Part shown: one piece after another, positions 15,514 to 23,998 of the stretch
Layout: the number at the start of each line of letters is the position of its first letter
Position numbering within the stretch: position 1 is the first letter of the stretch
Source: Anaerolineae bacterium
GTDB lineage: Bacteria; Chloroflexota; Anaerolineae; Aggregatilineales; Phototrophicaceae
Length of the DNA: 64,000 bases
NCBI GenBank assembly: GCA_022843385.1
Contig: JALHNT010000029.1
Coordinates: 34,672 to 98,671, forward strand
Direction: 5' to 3'
Notes under the pieces: model-generated
What the model was told of the DNA's origin: nothing
What the model saw: the letters and a program-made list of their open reading frames with translations, nothing else
The model's database searches: none
Program-made: the position numbers and the translations under genes

Positions 15514-17355
15514 CTACTTCATCAGTCCCTTGATGGCAGTGCTGGCTCCCTCGAAGGCCTTGACGGCATCCTGAGCGGTCATGGTGCGGGCGGCGAACAA
15601 CCGCGCCATCTGATACAGCAGCGTCAGCACCGAGTCGCGCACCGCCGGGGCAGGGGGCGTCTCGACCATCTGGCGCATCAGCGGCGACGAGGCGTTGAGA
15701 TACAACACACCGGTCGCGGCATCCACGTCGTCGTTGGCCTCGGCTTCGTCATCCTGTCGATCCAGATACGCCTGGATCATGGCGGCGAAGGGGGCGCTCA
15801 ATTCGTTCGAGTCGAGGGCGCGCTTGGCCTCGGCAATCGTATCGGCGTTGCGCGGATACAGCACCAGCGCCGGGACGACCGGTGGTTTGAAGGCCGCCAC
15901 TTTGGCCTTGATGTTCTGCGACTTGTAGAAGGCCAGAATCTCAGTGTAATCCTCATTCGGCACCGGGCGCATCAGACGGCGGGCGTCGCCATCCATCTGC
16001 ACCAACTGTATCCCTTTGTGCCGGCTGGCATATTTCTCCAGGAAGGGCCGGACGGCGAACCACGAGGCATCGATGACCGGCACTTCGTAGCCTTCGCCCA
16101 AGACCTGCTCCTGCAACGACCCCATCTCACGGGTGACGAAGTAGAGCGTGTTGTGCGTCTGTTCCAGATAATCGATCATGGTCAACTGTCCGCGCGAAGT
16201 CCGCAGCGGCAGCAGGTCGGCTACCTGTTCAAAGAACTCCTGATTGACGGTGATCCAGCCCAGCACCAGATCGGTGTGGCTGATGACAATCTGCTTCCAG
16301 ATGTCCGGGTGATCTTCGGCGATGTTGCGCAGCCCTTCGAGGAGCTGCTGTTCCAACGCCTGCTGCACCGCCAGATAATTGTCTTCCTGATGCAGACTCT
16401 CGCGCGAGACGGTCGGCTGTAGCGAGGGGCAGTCGATCACGCCGCGGAAGAAGCGCGCCCAGGACGGCATCAGATCGCGCTCGTGGGCGGCGATGAACAT
16501 GCGCCGGATGTAGATGTTGAGGTCGCCGTATTCCTGTAATGACACCACCGATCCCTGCGGCACATAGACGAAGCCGCGCAGCGGGATGACCATCGTATCG
16601 TGACCGAGGTCGATCTCCTGATCGCGCAGTTCGATGATGCAGATCGGGTTGCGCTGGCGGAAGGCGCGCTCGATGTATTCCAGTTCGGCCTGCTGGCGAT
16701 TGGGTGCCTCCCAGGGCGGGGTCATCAGGTTGATCGGGGCCGGGTCGTTGTTGAGGTAAATCGGCACACCGAGGAAGTCGGCGTACTGGCGGATGGTCTC
16801 GGTCAGCACCGTTTCTTCCAGCAGGAACTCGGCTTCTGGTTTGACCGTCAATTCCACCCGCGTCCCGACGAAGGTGACATCCGCTGGACGCATGTCGAAG
16901 AACTCGCTGCCGTCGCAGAACCAGCGCCAGCCCTGATCGCTCTTGGTCGAGCGGGTGAGCAAGGTCACTTCGCTGGCGGCCAGGAAGGCGCTGAGGAAGC
17001 CCAGCCCGAACTGACCGATGAGCTGGGTGGCTTTGTCGGGCGACCGGAATTCCATCCGTTCCTTGAATTCACGGGTATAGCTGTTGCCAATGGTGGTGAG
17101 GTACTGCACGATGTCCTGGTCGGTCATGCCCTGACCGTTGTCCTGAATGGTGATGCGCTTGCTCTCCGGGTCAACTGTCAGATCAACACGGGGGCGGTAG
17201 CCGGCGGGTGCGCCATCAGCCTGATAACGGGTGATGCTGTCGTGAGCGTTCTGGATCAATTCGCGGATGGCGACCTTGCGGCTGGAATATAGATGTTCCG
17301 CCAGCACTTTGAGCAGGTCGGGCAGGTTCAGTTGGAATTGGCGTTTTTGTTCCAT
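15514..17355 (-). CDS. HSP90-family chaperone, HtpG-like (divergent)
   Basis: 613 residues from ATG 17355 (SD GAGG). The N-terminal GHKL ATPase is clear: LYSSRKVAIRELIQNAHDSITRY (motif I Glu/Asn), ITIQDNGQGM (motif II) and GQFGLGFLSAFLAASEVTLLTR (lid and motif III). The middle domain carries RGVIDCPSLQPTVSRESL, matching the GVVDSEDLPLNVSRE segment of HtpG. The C-terminal dimerisation part is recognisable only as helices and is much diverged. Compared with HtpG, many conserved middle-domain positions differ, so this is likely an HSP90-like paralogue rather than the main HtpG. Cytosolic, ATP-driven protein folding or maintenance. Confidence 0.85.
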   Translation of the reverse strand: MEQKRQFQLNLPDLLKVLAEHLYSSRKVAIRELIQNAHDSITRYQADGAPAGYRPRVDLTVDPESKRITIQDNGQGMTDQDIVQYLTTIGNSYTREFKERMEFRSPDKATQLIGQFGLGFLSAFLAASEVTLLTRSTKSDQGWRWFCDGSEFFDMRPADVTFVGTRVELTVKPEAEFLLEETVLTETIRQYADFLGVPIYLNNDPAPINLMTPPWEAPNRQQAELEYIERAFRQRNPICIIELRDQEIDLGHDTMVIPLRGFVYVPQGSVVSLQEYGDLNIYIRRMFIAAHERDLMPSWARFFRGVIDCPSLQPTVSRESLHQEDNYLAVQQALEQQLLEGLRNIAEDHPDIWKQIVISHTDLVLGWITVNQEFFEQVADLLPLRTSRGQLTMIDYLEQTHNTLYFVTREMGSLQEQVLGEGYEVPVIDASWFAVRPFLEKYASRHKGIQLVQMDGDARRLMRPVPNEDYTEILAFYKSQNIKAKVAAFKPPVVPALVLYPRNADTIAEAKRALDSNELSAPFAAMIQAYLDRQDDEAEANDDVDAATGVLYLNASSPLMRQMVETPPAPAVRDSVLTLLYQMARLFAARTMTAQDAVKAFEGASTAIKGLMK

Positions 17356-17481
17356 CAGATGACCTCGATTGGTGGATGTAGTTCCTATTGTAATCAAAAG
17401 GTCAGCCGGACGAAAATCGGCAGTTCGATGAACACCCGATTATTGGGGGTAGGAAGGCGAGGGAAAGGTCCGGGCTGCCCT

Positions 17482-17664
17482 CTAATCCTCGTCGCTCCGG
17501 TCAATCGGGTAGACCGTATCCAGGGCCGGGCCATCCAGGTCATCCATCTGCGCGCCCCACTCCAGCCACTCGGTCAGGACTTCTTCCAGCGTGCGTTCGG
17601 TCTCGCGGGCGACAATCTTTCCCCGCCGCACCACCTCCGGCGGGAGTTCGAGGGTAACACGCAT
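17482..17664 (-). CDS. Small antitoxin-like protein
   Basis: 60 residues: a short strand-helix-helix start (MRVTLELPPEVVRRGKIVA, then ERTLEEVLTEWLEW) followed by an acidic tail (MDDLDGPALDTVYPIDRSDED). This resembles ribbon-helix-helix type antitoxins, but no toxin gene is adjacent. GAGGAG lies about 11 nt upstream of the ATG. It could be an orphan antitoxin or an unrelated small protein. Confidence 0.5.
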   Translation of the reverse strand: MRVTLELPPEVVRRGKIVARETERTLEEVLTEWLEWGAQMDDLDGPALDTVYPIDRSDED

Positions 17665-17780
17665 AGCTACTCATTCTCCTCGAGCATCGACTTCATGGCT
17701 GGGTCAAGTATTCCACCAATTGTACCATGTGTCTTGTGGATGAAGATGATCGATGGATCTCCGCGGCTGTTCTGTAGAAC

Positions 17781-18875
17781 TTATGCGCCTGGCGCTCCAT
17801 GCTCCTCTAAAGGCACCAACTCGGTCGCGGAGTGGGGCAGGGGGAACATGGCCGGCGGGCGGCGCTGCTCGGCGCTGAGGGTGCCGATGTAGAGCTGGGT
17901 GGTGTGCAGGTTCGCGTGGCCGAGGTTCTGCCGCAGCCGCTCGATGTCCATGCCGTGCAGATAGGCGTTGCGGGCATAGGTGCGGCGCAGATCGTGGGGC
18001 TGGACGACGGTCATCACGCCGTCGATGGCGATGGGATAACGGTTCATGATCTGGTTGACAGCGCGCTCGGTGAGGCGGGTTTTACGGACGCGCTTATCGC
18101 CACGAAACACGCCGCGAAAGACCGCGCCCTCGCTGATTTTGGCTGCTCTCAGCCAGCGCTCGACATACACCAGACACCAGCCCAGCGGGCCATAAGGGAT
18201 GAGGCGCTGCTTCTTATCCTTGCCGGAGCGCACCAGCAGCGCCAGCTCGCGGCCGAGCATCTGCCGCAGGTCGCTGACGTTGAGCGCCACCAGTTCGGCC
18301 TCGCGGATGCCGGTGCAGACCAGCAGGGCGATGAGGGCGGTGTCGCGCAGCACCGTCAGCCGATCCACCCCAGGGGTACGCACCAGGGCTTGCACCTGTT
18401 CCGGGGTCAGCCGCAGATGCTCGGCGTCTGGGCGATCCTGTACGGTAACTTCCTTGACGCTGGTGCTGCCGGGGTGGATGGCGTGTTCAAGGCGGATGAC
18501 CAGTTCATCGACCAGCGCCTTGCGGTCAGCCGGGGCGGTGACATCGGCTGGCACAGCGTCGTAGAGCCGCTGGCGCAGCGGCGGACTGTTGAGCAGCGCC
18601 CGGTAGCGTCCACGAATGGTGGCGAGGTGGGCGTTGGCAGCGGCGGGCGATAAGGTCGCGTTGACGGGTTGACCACTTCTGGGATCAGGGCGGGTGCGCT
18701 GGTGCAGCAGGTAGTCTTTGTAGTCGGCCAGCATCGGCTGTGTCCAGGACAGATGATGATCGTCGAGCCAGTCGAGGAAGAACAACAAGCGCGAGTAGAC
18801 ATCCTTGTTGGGCTGCGGCGGCATCAGGGCGGTGAAGTTCTGTTCGTAGCGCGCATGGCGCGGAATAAGGCTCAT
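17781..18875 (-). CDS. Tyrosine recombinase / phage-type integrase
   Basis: 364 residues. The N-terminal SAM-like core-binding domain spans about 20-115. The C-terminal catalytic domain has the full set: Arg191 (CTGIREAEL), Lys219 (SGKDKKQR), His294 and Arg297 (HDLRRTYA), His320 (LGHANLHTTQ) and Tyr329 (LYIG). It is closer to XerC/D-like solitary or integron-style recombinases than to large phage integrases. No excisionase, phage genes or obvious attachment repeats surround it. It is probably active, judging by intact catalytic residues. No strong Shine-Dalgarno is visible. Confidence 0.88.
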   Translation of the reverse strand: MSLIPRHARYEQNFTALMPPQPNKDVYSRLLFFLDWLDDHHLSWTQPMLADYKDYLLHQRTRPDPRSGQPVNATLSPAAANAHLATIRGRYRALLNSPPLRQRLYDAVPADVTAPADRKALVDELVIRLEHAIHPGSTSVKEVTVQDRPDAEHLRLTPEQVQALVRTPGVDRLTVLRDTALIALLVCTGIREAELVALNVSDLRQMLGRELALLVRSGKDKKQRLIPYGPLGWCLVYVERWLRAAKISEGAVFRGVFRGDKRVRKTRLTERAVNQIMNRYPIAIDGVMTVVQPHDLRRTYARNAYLHGMDIERLRQNLGHANLHTTQLYIGTLSAEQRRPPAMFPLPHSATELVPLEEHGAPGA

Positions 18876-18984
18876 AACAGGGTAGTCTAATTACTTCCTA
18901 TAATGATTGGTATAAGAAGTAGTATAGCAGCAAAAAAGAAAGGGTGCAACAGAACGAAGCGCCAGTTGCAACCTTCCCAAATCA

Positions 18985-19425
18985 TCACCCGCCAATGTCG
19001 GGACGTGACAGCGCGATGAACCCGGCGGCATAGACCAGACCGACCAGTAGCGCGACCAAGCTGAAGCCGATGGACTTGAGCGAATAACCTTTGCTGAAAT
19101 AGCGCACCGCTTCGATGATGACCGCCGCCCCGCGCAGCAGGAAGATCAGCGGCACGATGACCAGCGCCAGCGATTCAAACGGCAGTGGGCCGAGGTCGCC
19201 CGAACCAGTCAGCGCGTAGATGCCGAAGGCCGCCAGCCCTGCTGCTACGAACAAGGTAATGATGGCCGGGACAGGTGATCCCTTCTCCGCCATCTGCGCC
19301 ATCTTCTCGCCGGCATCGAAGTAACGATAAGCCCGCGCCCCGACGAAGATCATCGCCAGGTGCAGCAGCGCCAATCCCAGTGTAGCGGCAGCCGCCAGCC
19401 GGTACAGCGCAACATGCATCTCCAT
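18985..19425 (-). CDS. Four-helix membrane protein in TetR operon
   Basis: 146 residues with four predicted transmembrane segments (about 7-27, 53-72, 82-100, 122-142). No charged catalytic motif is visible. SD AAGGAG is 7 nt upstream of the ATG. It follows the TetR-family gene by 16 bp and is probably its regulated partner. The size and number of helices could suit a small transporter or stress protein; I do not recognise the family. Confidence 0.6.
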   Translation of the reverse strand: MEMHVALYRLAAAATLGLALLHLAMIFVGARAYRYFDAGEKMAQMAEKGSPVPAIITLFVAAGLAAFGIYALTGSGDLGPLPFESLALVIVPLIFLLRGAAVIIEAVRYFSKGYSLKSIGFSLVALLVGLVYAAGFIALSRPDIGG

Positions 19426-19441
19426 ATGAATTCTCCTTCCC

Positions 19442-19990
19442 CTACCCTATCGTCTCTGATGGTGTGATGAGAACCAGACGGCGGATGGCGGCGAACGCCT
19501 CGCCGATCTCCTCACGGGTCAACGGCGGCATCAGGTGCAGCGCACCGATGAAGACGGCGTAATGCAGGCGGGCGGCCTGCGCGGCCCCGGCCTCGCCCAA
19601 GCCCAGTTCGATGAACAAGCGGCGCAGATAATCCTGCCGCTGCTGGTCAATCTGCCTGAGCGTCTGTTCAGCCAACGCATCCCGCAGCGCCCAGGCGCGC
19701 ACCGCCACTTCCAGGGCGCTGTTGCCCGCCGCCACTTGTTCCAGCAGCAGCAGCCGGGCGTGCGGCGTCGGCGCTTCCTCGACCTGGTCGATCACGCGGG
19801 TGACGCTTTCCTCCAGGCAGAGCGCCAGCATTTGCTCGCGGAAATCGGCCATATCGCGGAAGTGGTGATAGAACGAGCCTTTGGTCACGCCCAGCTTCTC
19901 GGTCAGATGAGCGATAGTCAGGGCATCCACGCCCTGCTCAGCCAACAGGTGGAAGGCGGTCATCAGCCAGTCACGCTTACGGATGGTCAT
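19442..19990 (-). CDS. TetR/AcrR-family repressor
   Basis: 182 residues from ATG 19990. The N-terminal HTH is textbook: RKRDWLMTAFHLLAEQGVDALTIAHLTEKLGVTKGSFYHHFRDMADF. The rest is a helical ligand-binding domain of the AcrR type. The frame stays open 67 codons upstream, but that part is unconserved and crosses the operator, so the internal start is preferred. It forms a two-gene operon with the membrane protein at 18985-19425 and is presumably autoregulated by the palindrome at 20031-20051. Confidence 0.9.
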   Translation of the reverse strand: MTIRKRDWLMTAFHLLAEQGVDALTIAHLTEKLGVTKGSFYHHFRDMADFREQMLALCLEESVTRVIDQVEEAPTPHARLLLLEQVAAGNSALEVAVRAWALRDALAEQTLRQIDQQRQDYLRRLFIELGLGEAGAAQAARLHYAVFIGALHLMPPLTREEIGEAFAAIRRLVLITPSETIG

Positions 19991-20030
19991 CGGAGTGGTT
20001 CTCGCCGTGTGGATATCTAGATGAACATAG

Positions 20031-20051
20031 CATACCATACAGTATGGTATG
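20031..20051. promoter_or_regulatory. TetR-type palindromic operator
   Basis: A perfect 21-bp odd palindrome: half-site CATACCATAC, central A, then GTATGGTATG. It begins 41 bp upstream of the tetR-like start codon and has the sequence style bound by AcrR/TetR homodimers. Confidence 0.8.
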
Positions 20052-20197
20052 GTTGTCAAGTCGGGAAATAGGTCAAGGAAGGATGTACGTGTCAACCGGG
20101 GACGAAGTTCCGGGTGGGGGTCAAAGTGGACACGCCAGTGGCATGTCCTTACGAAGGATGGGCAGCCACGCGCCTGGAGCCTGTTATGCACCTTTTA

Positions 20198-20308
20198 GCC
20201 CTCATCCCCCCCGCCCCTTCTCCCACTGGGAGAAGGGGAGATGTGGTGAACGTAGTGCTTTTAAGCCCATCGCCCTGTGGGAGAGGCCGCGTAGCGTGGA
20301 GTGAGGGC
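20198..20308. repeat. Dispersed GCCCTCA-bounded intergenic repeat, copy 1
   Basis: A ~111-bp element bounded by GCCCTCA and TGAGGGC with an internal hairpin CTTCTCCCACTGGGAGAAG. Related copies lie at 56951-57055 and, more distantly, 61687-61789. Its composition fits a MITE-like intergenic element. The rest of the gap between tetR and the dioxygenase gene holds nothing else recognisable. Confidence 0.6.
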
Positions 20309-20336
20309 AATACGAGAGCAAGGTCTATAACACGCT

Positions 20337-21113
20337 CTAGACCAAAGGAAAGATGTCCTGGTCGAGGGAGTCTCCTGGCGTCAGATGAAGTGGATCGGTG
20401 ATGACGTGCGCGGCTCCATTGAACCGGGTATCGCCATCCATATAAATAATCACATGGGCAACGCGGGCAACATCAGTGAAATTGGGGGTCGCCATGTGCG
20501 CCGCATACGAATGATGAAAGGTACAATCGCCGGCTTTCAGAGGGATGGTCACACGCGGTTCCCACATCAGATGCGGCGCGACCACGAATAAGTCGTCGCT
20601 ATCGGCCAGGTTTTGTGGGCGCAAATCGGTCAGATGTTGTGTTCCGGGGATGAAGGTCATACAGCCGCGCTCTACCGGCACATCAACCAACGCCACCCAG
20701 GCTGAAAGCGAGTGTTTATGATTGTCATGAGGCCAATACGGGCCATCCTGATGAAACTCGGTGGCAGCATTGTTGTGCGGTTTCTTGATCAGAATATGGT
20801 CGTGCCAGATACGCAAAGGAATTCCGGCCAGACGCCGGGCAATCGACGCCAGGTTCGGGTGGAGTGTTAACTGCTTCACCGGTTCATCGACGCGCCAGAC
20901 ATTGACGTTTTGCGTGAAGATGTCTTTAGCATAGCCCGCTGCAAGATTCGTCATGCGCTCAGAGGCGCTCACCGCCGCATCATGAAAGTATGCCACTTCT
21001 TCAGGCGTCAAAACTGATGGGATGTGAACAAAGCCATTTGTGCGAAAGCTCTGGATGGTGGAATCAGAGAGAGTCTCGGCAGTGGTGATCGGATGGTCGG
21101 AATGGGCATTCAC
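20337..21113 (-). CDS. Phytanoyl-CoA dioxygenase (PhyH) family Fe(II)/2-oxoglutarate oxygenase
   Basis: 258 residues. The jelly-roll oxygenase triad is visible: HxD in EFHQDGPYWP (His121, Asp123), the distal His206 in SYAAHMATPN and the 2-oxoglutarate Arg217. The start is GTG 21113 with AAGGAG 10 nt upstream; an ATG 17 codons further upstream lacks this. The family hydroxylates small molecules using O2 and 2-oxoglutarate; the substrate is unknown. It is divergent from an AraC-family activator gene, 135 bp away, which is likely its regulator. Confidence 0.85.
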   Translation of the reverse strand: MNAHSDHPITTAETLSDSTIQSFRTNGFVHIPSVLTPEEVAYFHDAAVSASERMTNLAAGYAKDIFTQNVNVWRVDEPVKQLTLHPNLASIARRLAGIPLRIWHDHILIKKPHNNAATEFHQDGPYWPHDNHKHSLSAWVALVDVPVERGCMTFIPGTQHLTDLRPQNLADSDDLFVVAPHLMWEPRVTIPLKAGDCTFHHSYAAHMATPNFTDVARVAHVIIYMDGDTRFNGAAHVITDPLHLTPGDSLDQDIFPLV

Positions 21114-21248
21114 GGCGGCCAGCTCCTTCGCAGGGTATCGATTGATAGCGCAATCATGCCGCAAAACGCGACTTGAACGATAGAATAATAGGCGTTACTT
21201 TTAGCACAATATTGACTTCTTTCACGAATTCGCTCGCTGGATTCCCTT

Positions 21249-22154
21249 ATGGCGCTCGCACGATATACCAAACATCTCGTCTTTAGCGGCGAATTCGCGC
21301 CGGTGATGGTGGGTCGTTGGCTGCTGGACTACGATATTGAACCTCATGCCCACGACTTCATGGAAATCGCGTTCGTGATGGGAGGCGAAGGCATCCATCA
21401 CTCGATGCTTGGCACCCACTCCCTGATGCGCGGGAAGTGTATCCTCATTCGCCCAGGCGCATGGCATTCGTATACTGCCTGTCAGTCACTGGACATTTAC
21501 AATTGCTGTTTTGGCATGGAGTTGTTGCACCGTGAACTGGCGTGGATGCGCGAGAACTCGCTTCTCAATACGCTGTTGTGGGGCGGATTGACATCCCTAA
21601 ACCAATGTGGAACGTTGATGGTCGATCTCGATCTCCCTGTTCTGAAGAACTTCAGCCAGGTGTTGCGCGTGATGGAGGCTGTACAACACAAGCGGATTGA
21701 GGCGCTGGGTTACCTGGTCGTCCTCATCGCTCAACTGGCGGAACAGCTTGCGCTACAGGATGATGTGTTGGGAAAAGATCGCGCGAGCAAAGTCCATGAC
21801 GCGGTATTGCGCGTGATACAGATCATCGAGAGCGATATCCGGCGCGACTGGTCGATTGAAGAGCTTGCCAACCTCGTTAACCTTGCCCCCTCGTATTTGA
21901 TCCGCATTTTCAAGCATGACACCGCCCAAACACCGATTGCCTTCATGATCCGCTGTCGGGTTGAACAGGCGGTCAATCTATTGCTGCATACGAACGATAC
22001 CATTGCCCAGGTTGCCGAAGCGGTCGGGTGGGACGACCCCAATTACTTCACGCGCCGGTTTCGTGATTATTTTGGTTTGAGTCCAAGCGGGTATCGCAAG
22101 CAGTTTGCACAACTCGCTGCCGCCAGGAGCCCGGTTGAAAACGAGAACCAATAA
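21249..22154 (+). CDS. AraC-family transcriptional activator with cupin sensor
   Basis: 301 residues. The N-terminal ~110 residues are a cupin-like sensor (DIEPHAHDFMEIAFVMGGEGIHH, then GKCILIRPGAWHSY). The C-terminal ~100 residues hold the double HTH: WSIEELANLVNLAPSYLIRIFKHDTAQTPIAFMIRCRVEQAVNLL, then IAQVAEAVGWDDPNYFTRRFRDYFGLSPSGYRKQF. AraC proteins of this kind sense sugars or small carbonyl compounds. Divergent from the PhyH-family oxygenase gene, it probably activates it. Confidence 0.9.
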   Translation: MALARYTKHLVFSGEFAPVMVGRWLLDYDIEPHAHDFMEIAFVMGGEGIHHSMLGTHSLMRGKCILIRPGAWHSYTACQSLDIYNCCFGMELLHRELAWMRENSLLNTLLWGGLTSLNQCGTLMVDLDLPVLKNFSQVLRVMEAVQHKRIEALGYLVVLIAQLAEQLALQDDVLGKDRASKVHDAVLRVIQIIESDIRRDWSIEELANLVNLAPSYLIRIFKHDTAQTPIAFMIRCRVEQAVNLLLHTNDTIAQVAEAVGWDDPNYFTRRFRDYFGLSPSGYRKQFAQLAAARSPVENENQ

Positions 22155-22176
22155 GCGACCGATGCGGTGGACGGCT

Positions 22177-23172
22177 TCACTCGCCGCTGGACTCGCGCGC
22201 CTGATGTTTGGCGAAGGCTGATTGGGGAAAGGTGGCGCGGATGCGTTCGACGATGGCGCTGGTGATGTCGATGCCCACCCCTTGCATCGCCAGCAGCAGC
22301 CCGCCGATGACGGGGGGGAAAGCCGGCTCATGCGCCACGCTCTCCGGCGCAAGCTGACCGAGCGCGTGAATGAAGGCATGGCGCAGAATGGTTGATTGAA
22401 AGACGCCGCCGGCGGTGAAGGTCGGCAGCGTCGGCGCGTCGAGCCGCTGCATCACCGCCCAGGCCGCCCGCGCCAGATGCTCCCCTGCCCCGCTGAGAAT
22501 TTCCAGCGCCGCCGCGTCGCCAGCCTGCCCCGCCTGATCGACCAGCACGGTGAGCCGGGCGATGCCAGCCCGATCCAGTTGACCAGCATAGACGCGGGCA
22601 TGAACCGCCCACAAATCCGCCACGCCCAGCGATTGCGGGATCATCTGCTGCAACAGGCCTGGGTCGCGCCGCCCATCCGCCGCCTGGGTGGCCGCCAGCA
22701 GCGCCCTCCGACCAATGTCATAGCCGCTGCCCTCGTCGCCCATCACATAACCCCAGCCGCCGGCTTTGGCACTGCGCCCGGCGGCATCCCGTCCATAAGC
22801 GACCGCACCAGTTCCGGCGATCACCACCACCCCCGGCTGGGCGACGCTCGCGCCATAGAGCGCGGTGATCTGGTCGTAATCGGATTCAACTCGCGCCCCG
22901 GGGAAACGCGGCTGCGTCATCTCCCGCGCGGTGGCCGCGCCGCCGGTCATGCCCAGGAACACCGAGGAGACCTCCCCGGCTTCGGCTCCGGCTTCGGTCA
23001 ACGCTCGCGTGATCGAGTCGTCCAGCGCTGTCCGCAGCCGTTCCATGCCGCCCGGCTCAAGGACATGGTTGGATGGCCCGGCTAGCCCGGTACCGAGGAT
23101 GGTGCCGTCCGGTCGGGCGACCAGGGCCAGGGTGCTGGATTGTCCGCCGTCCACGCTGATGAGGAGGTTCAT
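22177..23172 (-). CDS. N-acetylglucosamine kinase-like protein (BadF/BadG ATPase family)
   Basis: 331 residues. It has the ASKHA sugar-kinase fold: phosphate-1 loop SVDGGQSSTLALV, VVIAGTGAVAYG (phosphate-2 region with GTG), GGWGYVMGDEGSGYDIGRRAL (the GDEGSG signature of the BadF/NAGK group) and adenosine-site GGVFQS. The closest functional match is N-acetylglucosamine kinase, giving GlcNAc 6-phosphate. It converges with the AraC gene (22 bp between the ends). No GlcNAc-6-P deacetylase is nearby. Confidence 0.85.
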   Translation of the reverse strand: MNLLISVDGGQSSTLALVARPDGTILGTGLAGPSNHVLEPGGMERLRTALDDSITRALTEAGAEAGEVSSVFLGMTGGAATAREMTQPRFPGARVESDYDQITALYGASVAQPGVVVIAGTGAVAYGRDAAGRSAKAGGWGYVMGDEGSGYDIGRRALLAATQAADGRRDPGLLQQMIPQSLGVADLWAVHARVYAGQLDRAGIARLTVLVDQAGQAGDAAALEILSGAGEHLARAAWAVMQRLDAPTLPTFTAGGVFQSTILRHAFIHALGQLAPESVAHEPAFPPVIGGLLLAMQGVGIDITSAIVERIRATFPQSAFAKHQARESSGE

Positions 23173-23238
23173 GGTGATCGTTCCGGGAAGTCAGTGCTCA
23201 GTTGAAAGTGCTGAGTAAAGAGTAGAAAAATGCGCTTT

Positions 23239-23373
23239 TCACTTCCCCCCGTCGCCCCGTGGCCCGCTGCTGCTCAATGGCTGCCAGGTGGTGAAGTCGC
23301 GGCAATAGGCGCACAGGTCGGGCGGGTGATCGCCGAAGAAAGTCTGTCCACAATTGGGGCAGCGCCAGGTCAT
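23239..23373 (-). CDS. 44-residue rubredoxin-like zinc-ribbon protein
   Basis: A very short frame with a clear signature: MTWRCPNCGQTFFGDHPP followed by DLCAYCRDFTTWQPL, i.e. CxxCG-x11-CxxC in the spacing of rubredoxin-like/zinc-ribbon modules, then a disordered tail. It follows the GlcNAc-kinase gene's promoter side on the same strand. There is no good Shine-Dalgarno before the ATG, and the frame is open ~30 codons upstream, so the start is uncertain. It could be a free-standing metal-binding peptide or the remnant of a larger protein. The overlapping 100-residue frame at 23198-23500 has no such signal. Confidence 0.5.
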   Translation of the reverse strand: MTWRCPNCGQTFFGDHPPDLCAYCRDFTTWQPLSSSGPRGDGGK

Positions 23374-23620
23374 GACCGAGAACAGGCTGGGGGGCGCGAG
23401 GGGCAAGGACGGAGTCGGGACGTCCTTGACGCGAGACTTCCGAGTTTTGATCGCCCTGCCCTTTCATGAAAATCCCCACCAAAACATTCATTCTAACCAA
23501 GCCCTATCGATTTGGCTACTGTGGCTGGCGGCCTTTGCACGGACGAGACGGCGGAGTCATACTCAGGGCAGAAAAAGATCAGGCTGACCGATCAGCCCGT
23601 CTAGTCAAAAGGAGTTCATC

Positions 23621-23959
23621 ATGGTCAAATTGATTGCGTTTCTGAAGCGCAAACCCGGCATGTCGATGGACGAGTTCAAGGTGCGCTGGGTGGACGAACA
23701 TACCAAGATTTCCGGCAAGCTGCCCAACTGCCGCGGGTATTACATCAACATCGCCACGCCGCAGCAACCCGATGGCGGCGAACCGCTGTACGACGGCACG
23801 GCGGAGTTGTGGTGGGATAGCATCGAGGCGATGGAAGACTCGTTCAAGACCCCGATTGGCATCGAGGCCGGGGCGGATGGCGACGCCTTCACCGTCATCC
23901 GCGCCCACCTCTATACGACTGAGTACACGATTATCCCGTTCGGGGGACACAGCGTCTAA
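23621..23959 (+). CDS. EthD-domain protein
   Basis: 112 residues. It opens with MVKLIAFLKRKPGMSMDEFKVRWVDEH and ends TTEYTIIPFGG, typical of the dimeric alpha+beta-barrel EthD family. These proteins accompany catabolic monooxygenases or act in polyketide/aromatic metabolism; most have no proven reaction. SD AAAGGAG lies 6 nt before the ATG. There is no oxygenase beside it. Confidence 0.8.
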   Translation: MVKLIAFLKRKPGMSMDEFKVRWVDEHTKISGKLPNCRGYYINIATPQQPDGGEPLYDGTAELWWDSIEAMEDSFKTPIGIEAGADGDAFTVIRAHLYTTEYTIIPFGGHSV

Positions 23960-23998
23960 ATGCCCCTGCCCTCTCGCCTTCGGGAGGGCAAGCGATAA

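Noticed and set aside
23198..23500. 100-residue open frame on the minus strand
   Set aside because: Overlaps the 44-residue zinc-ribbon frame, which has a clear motif; this one has none.
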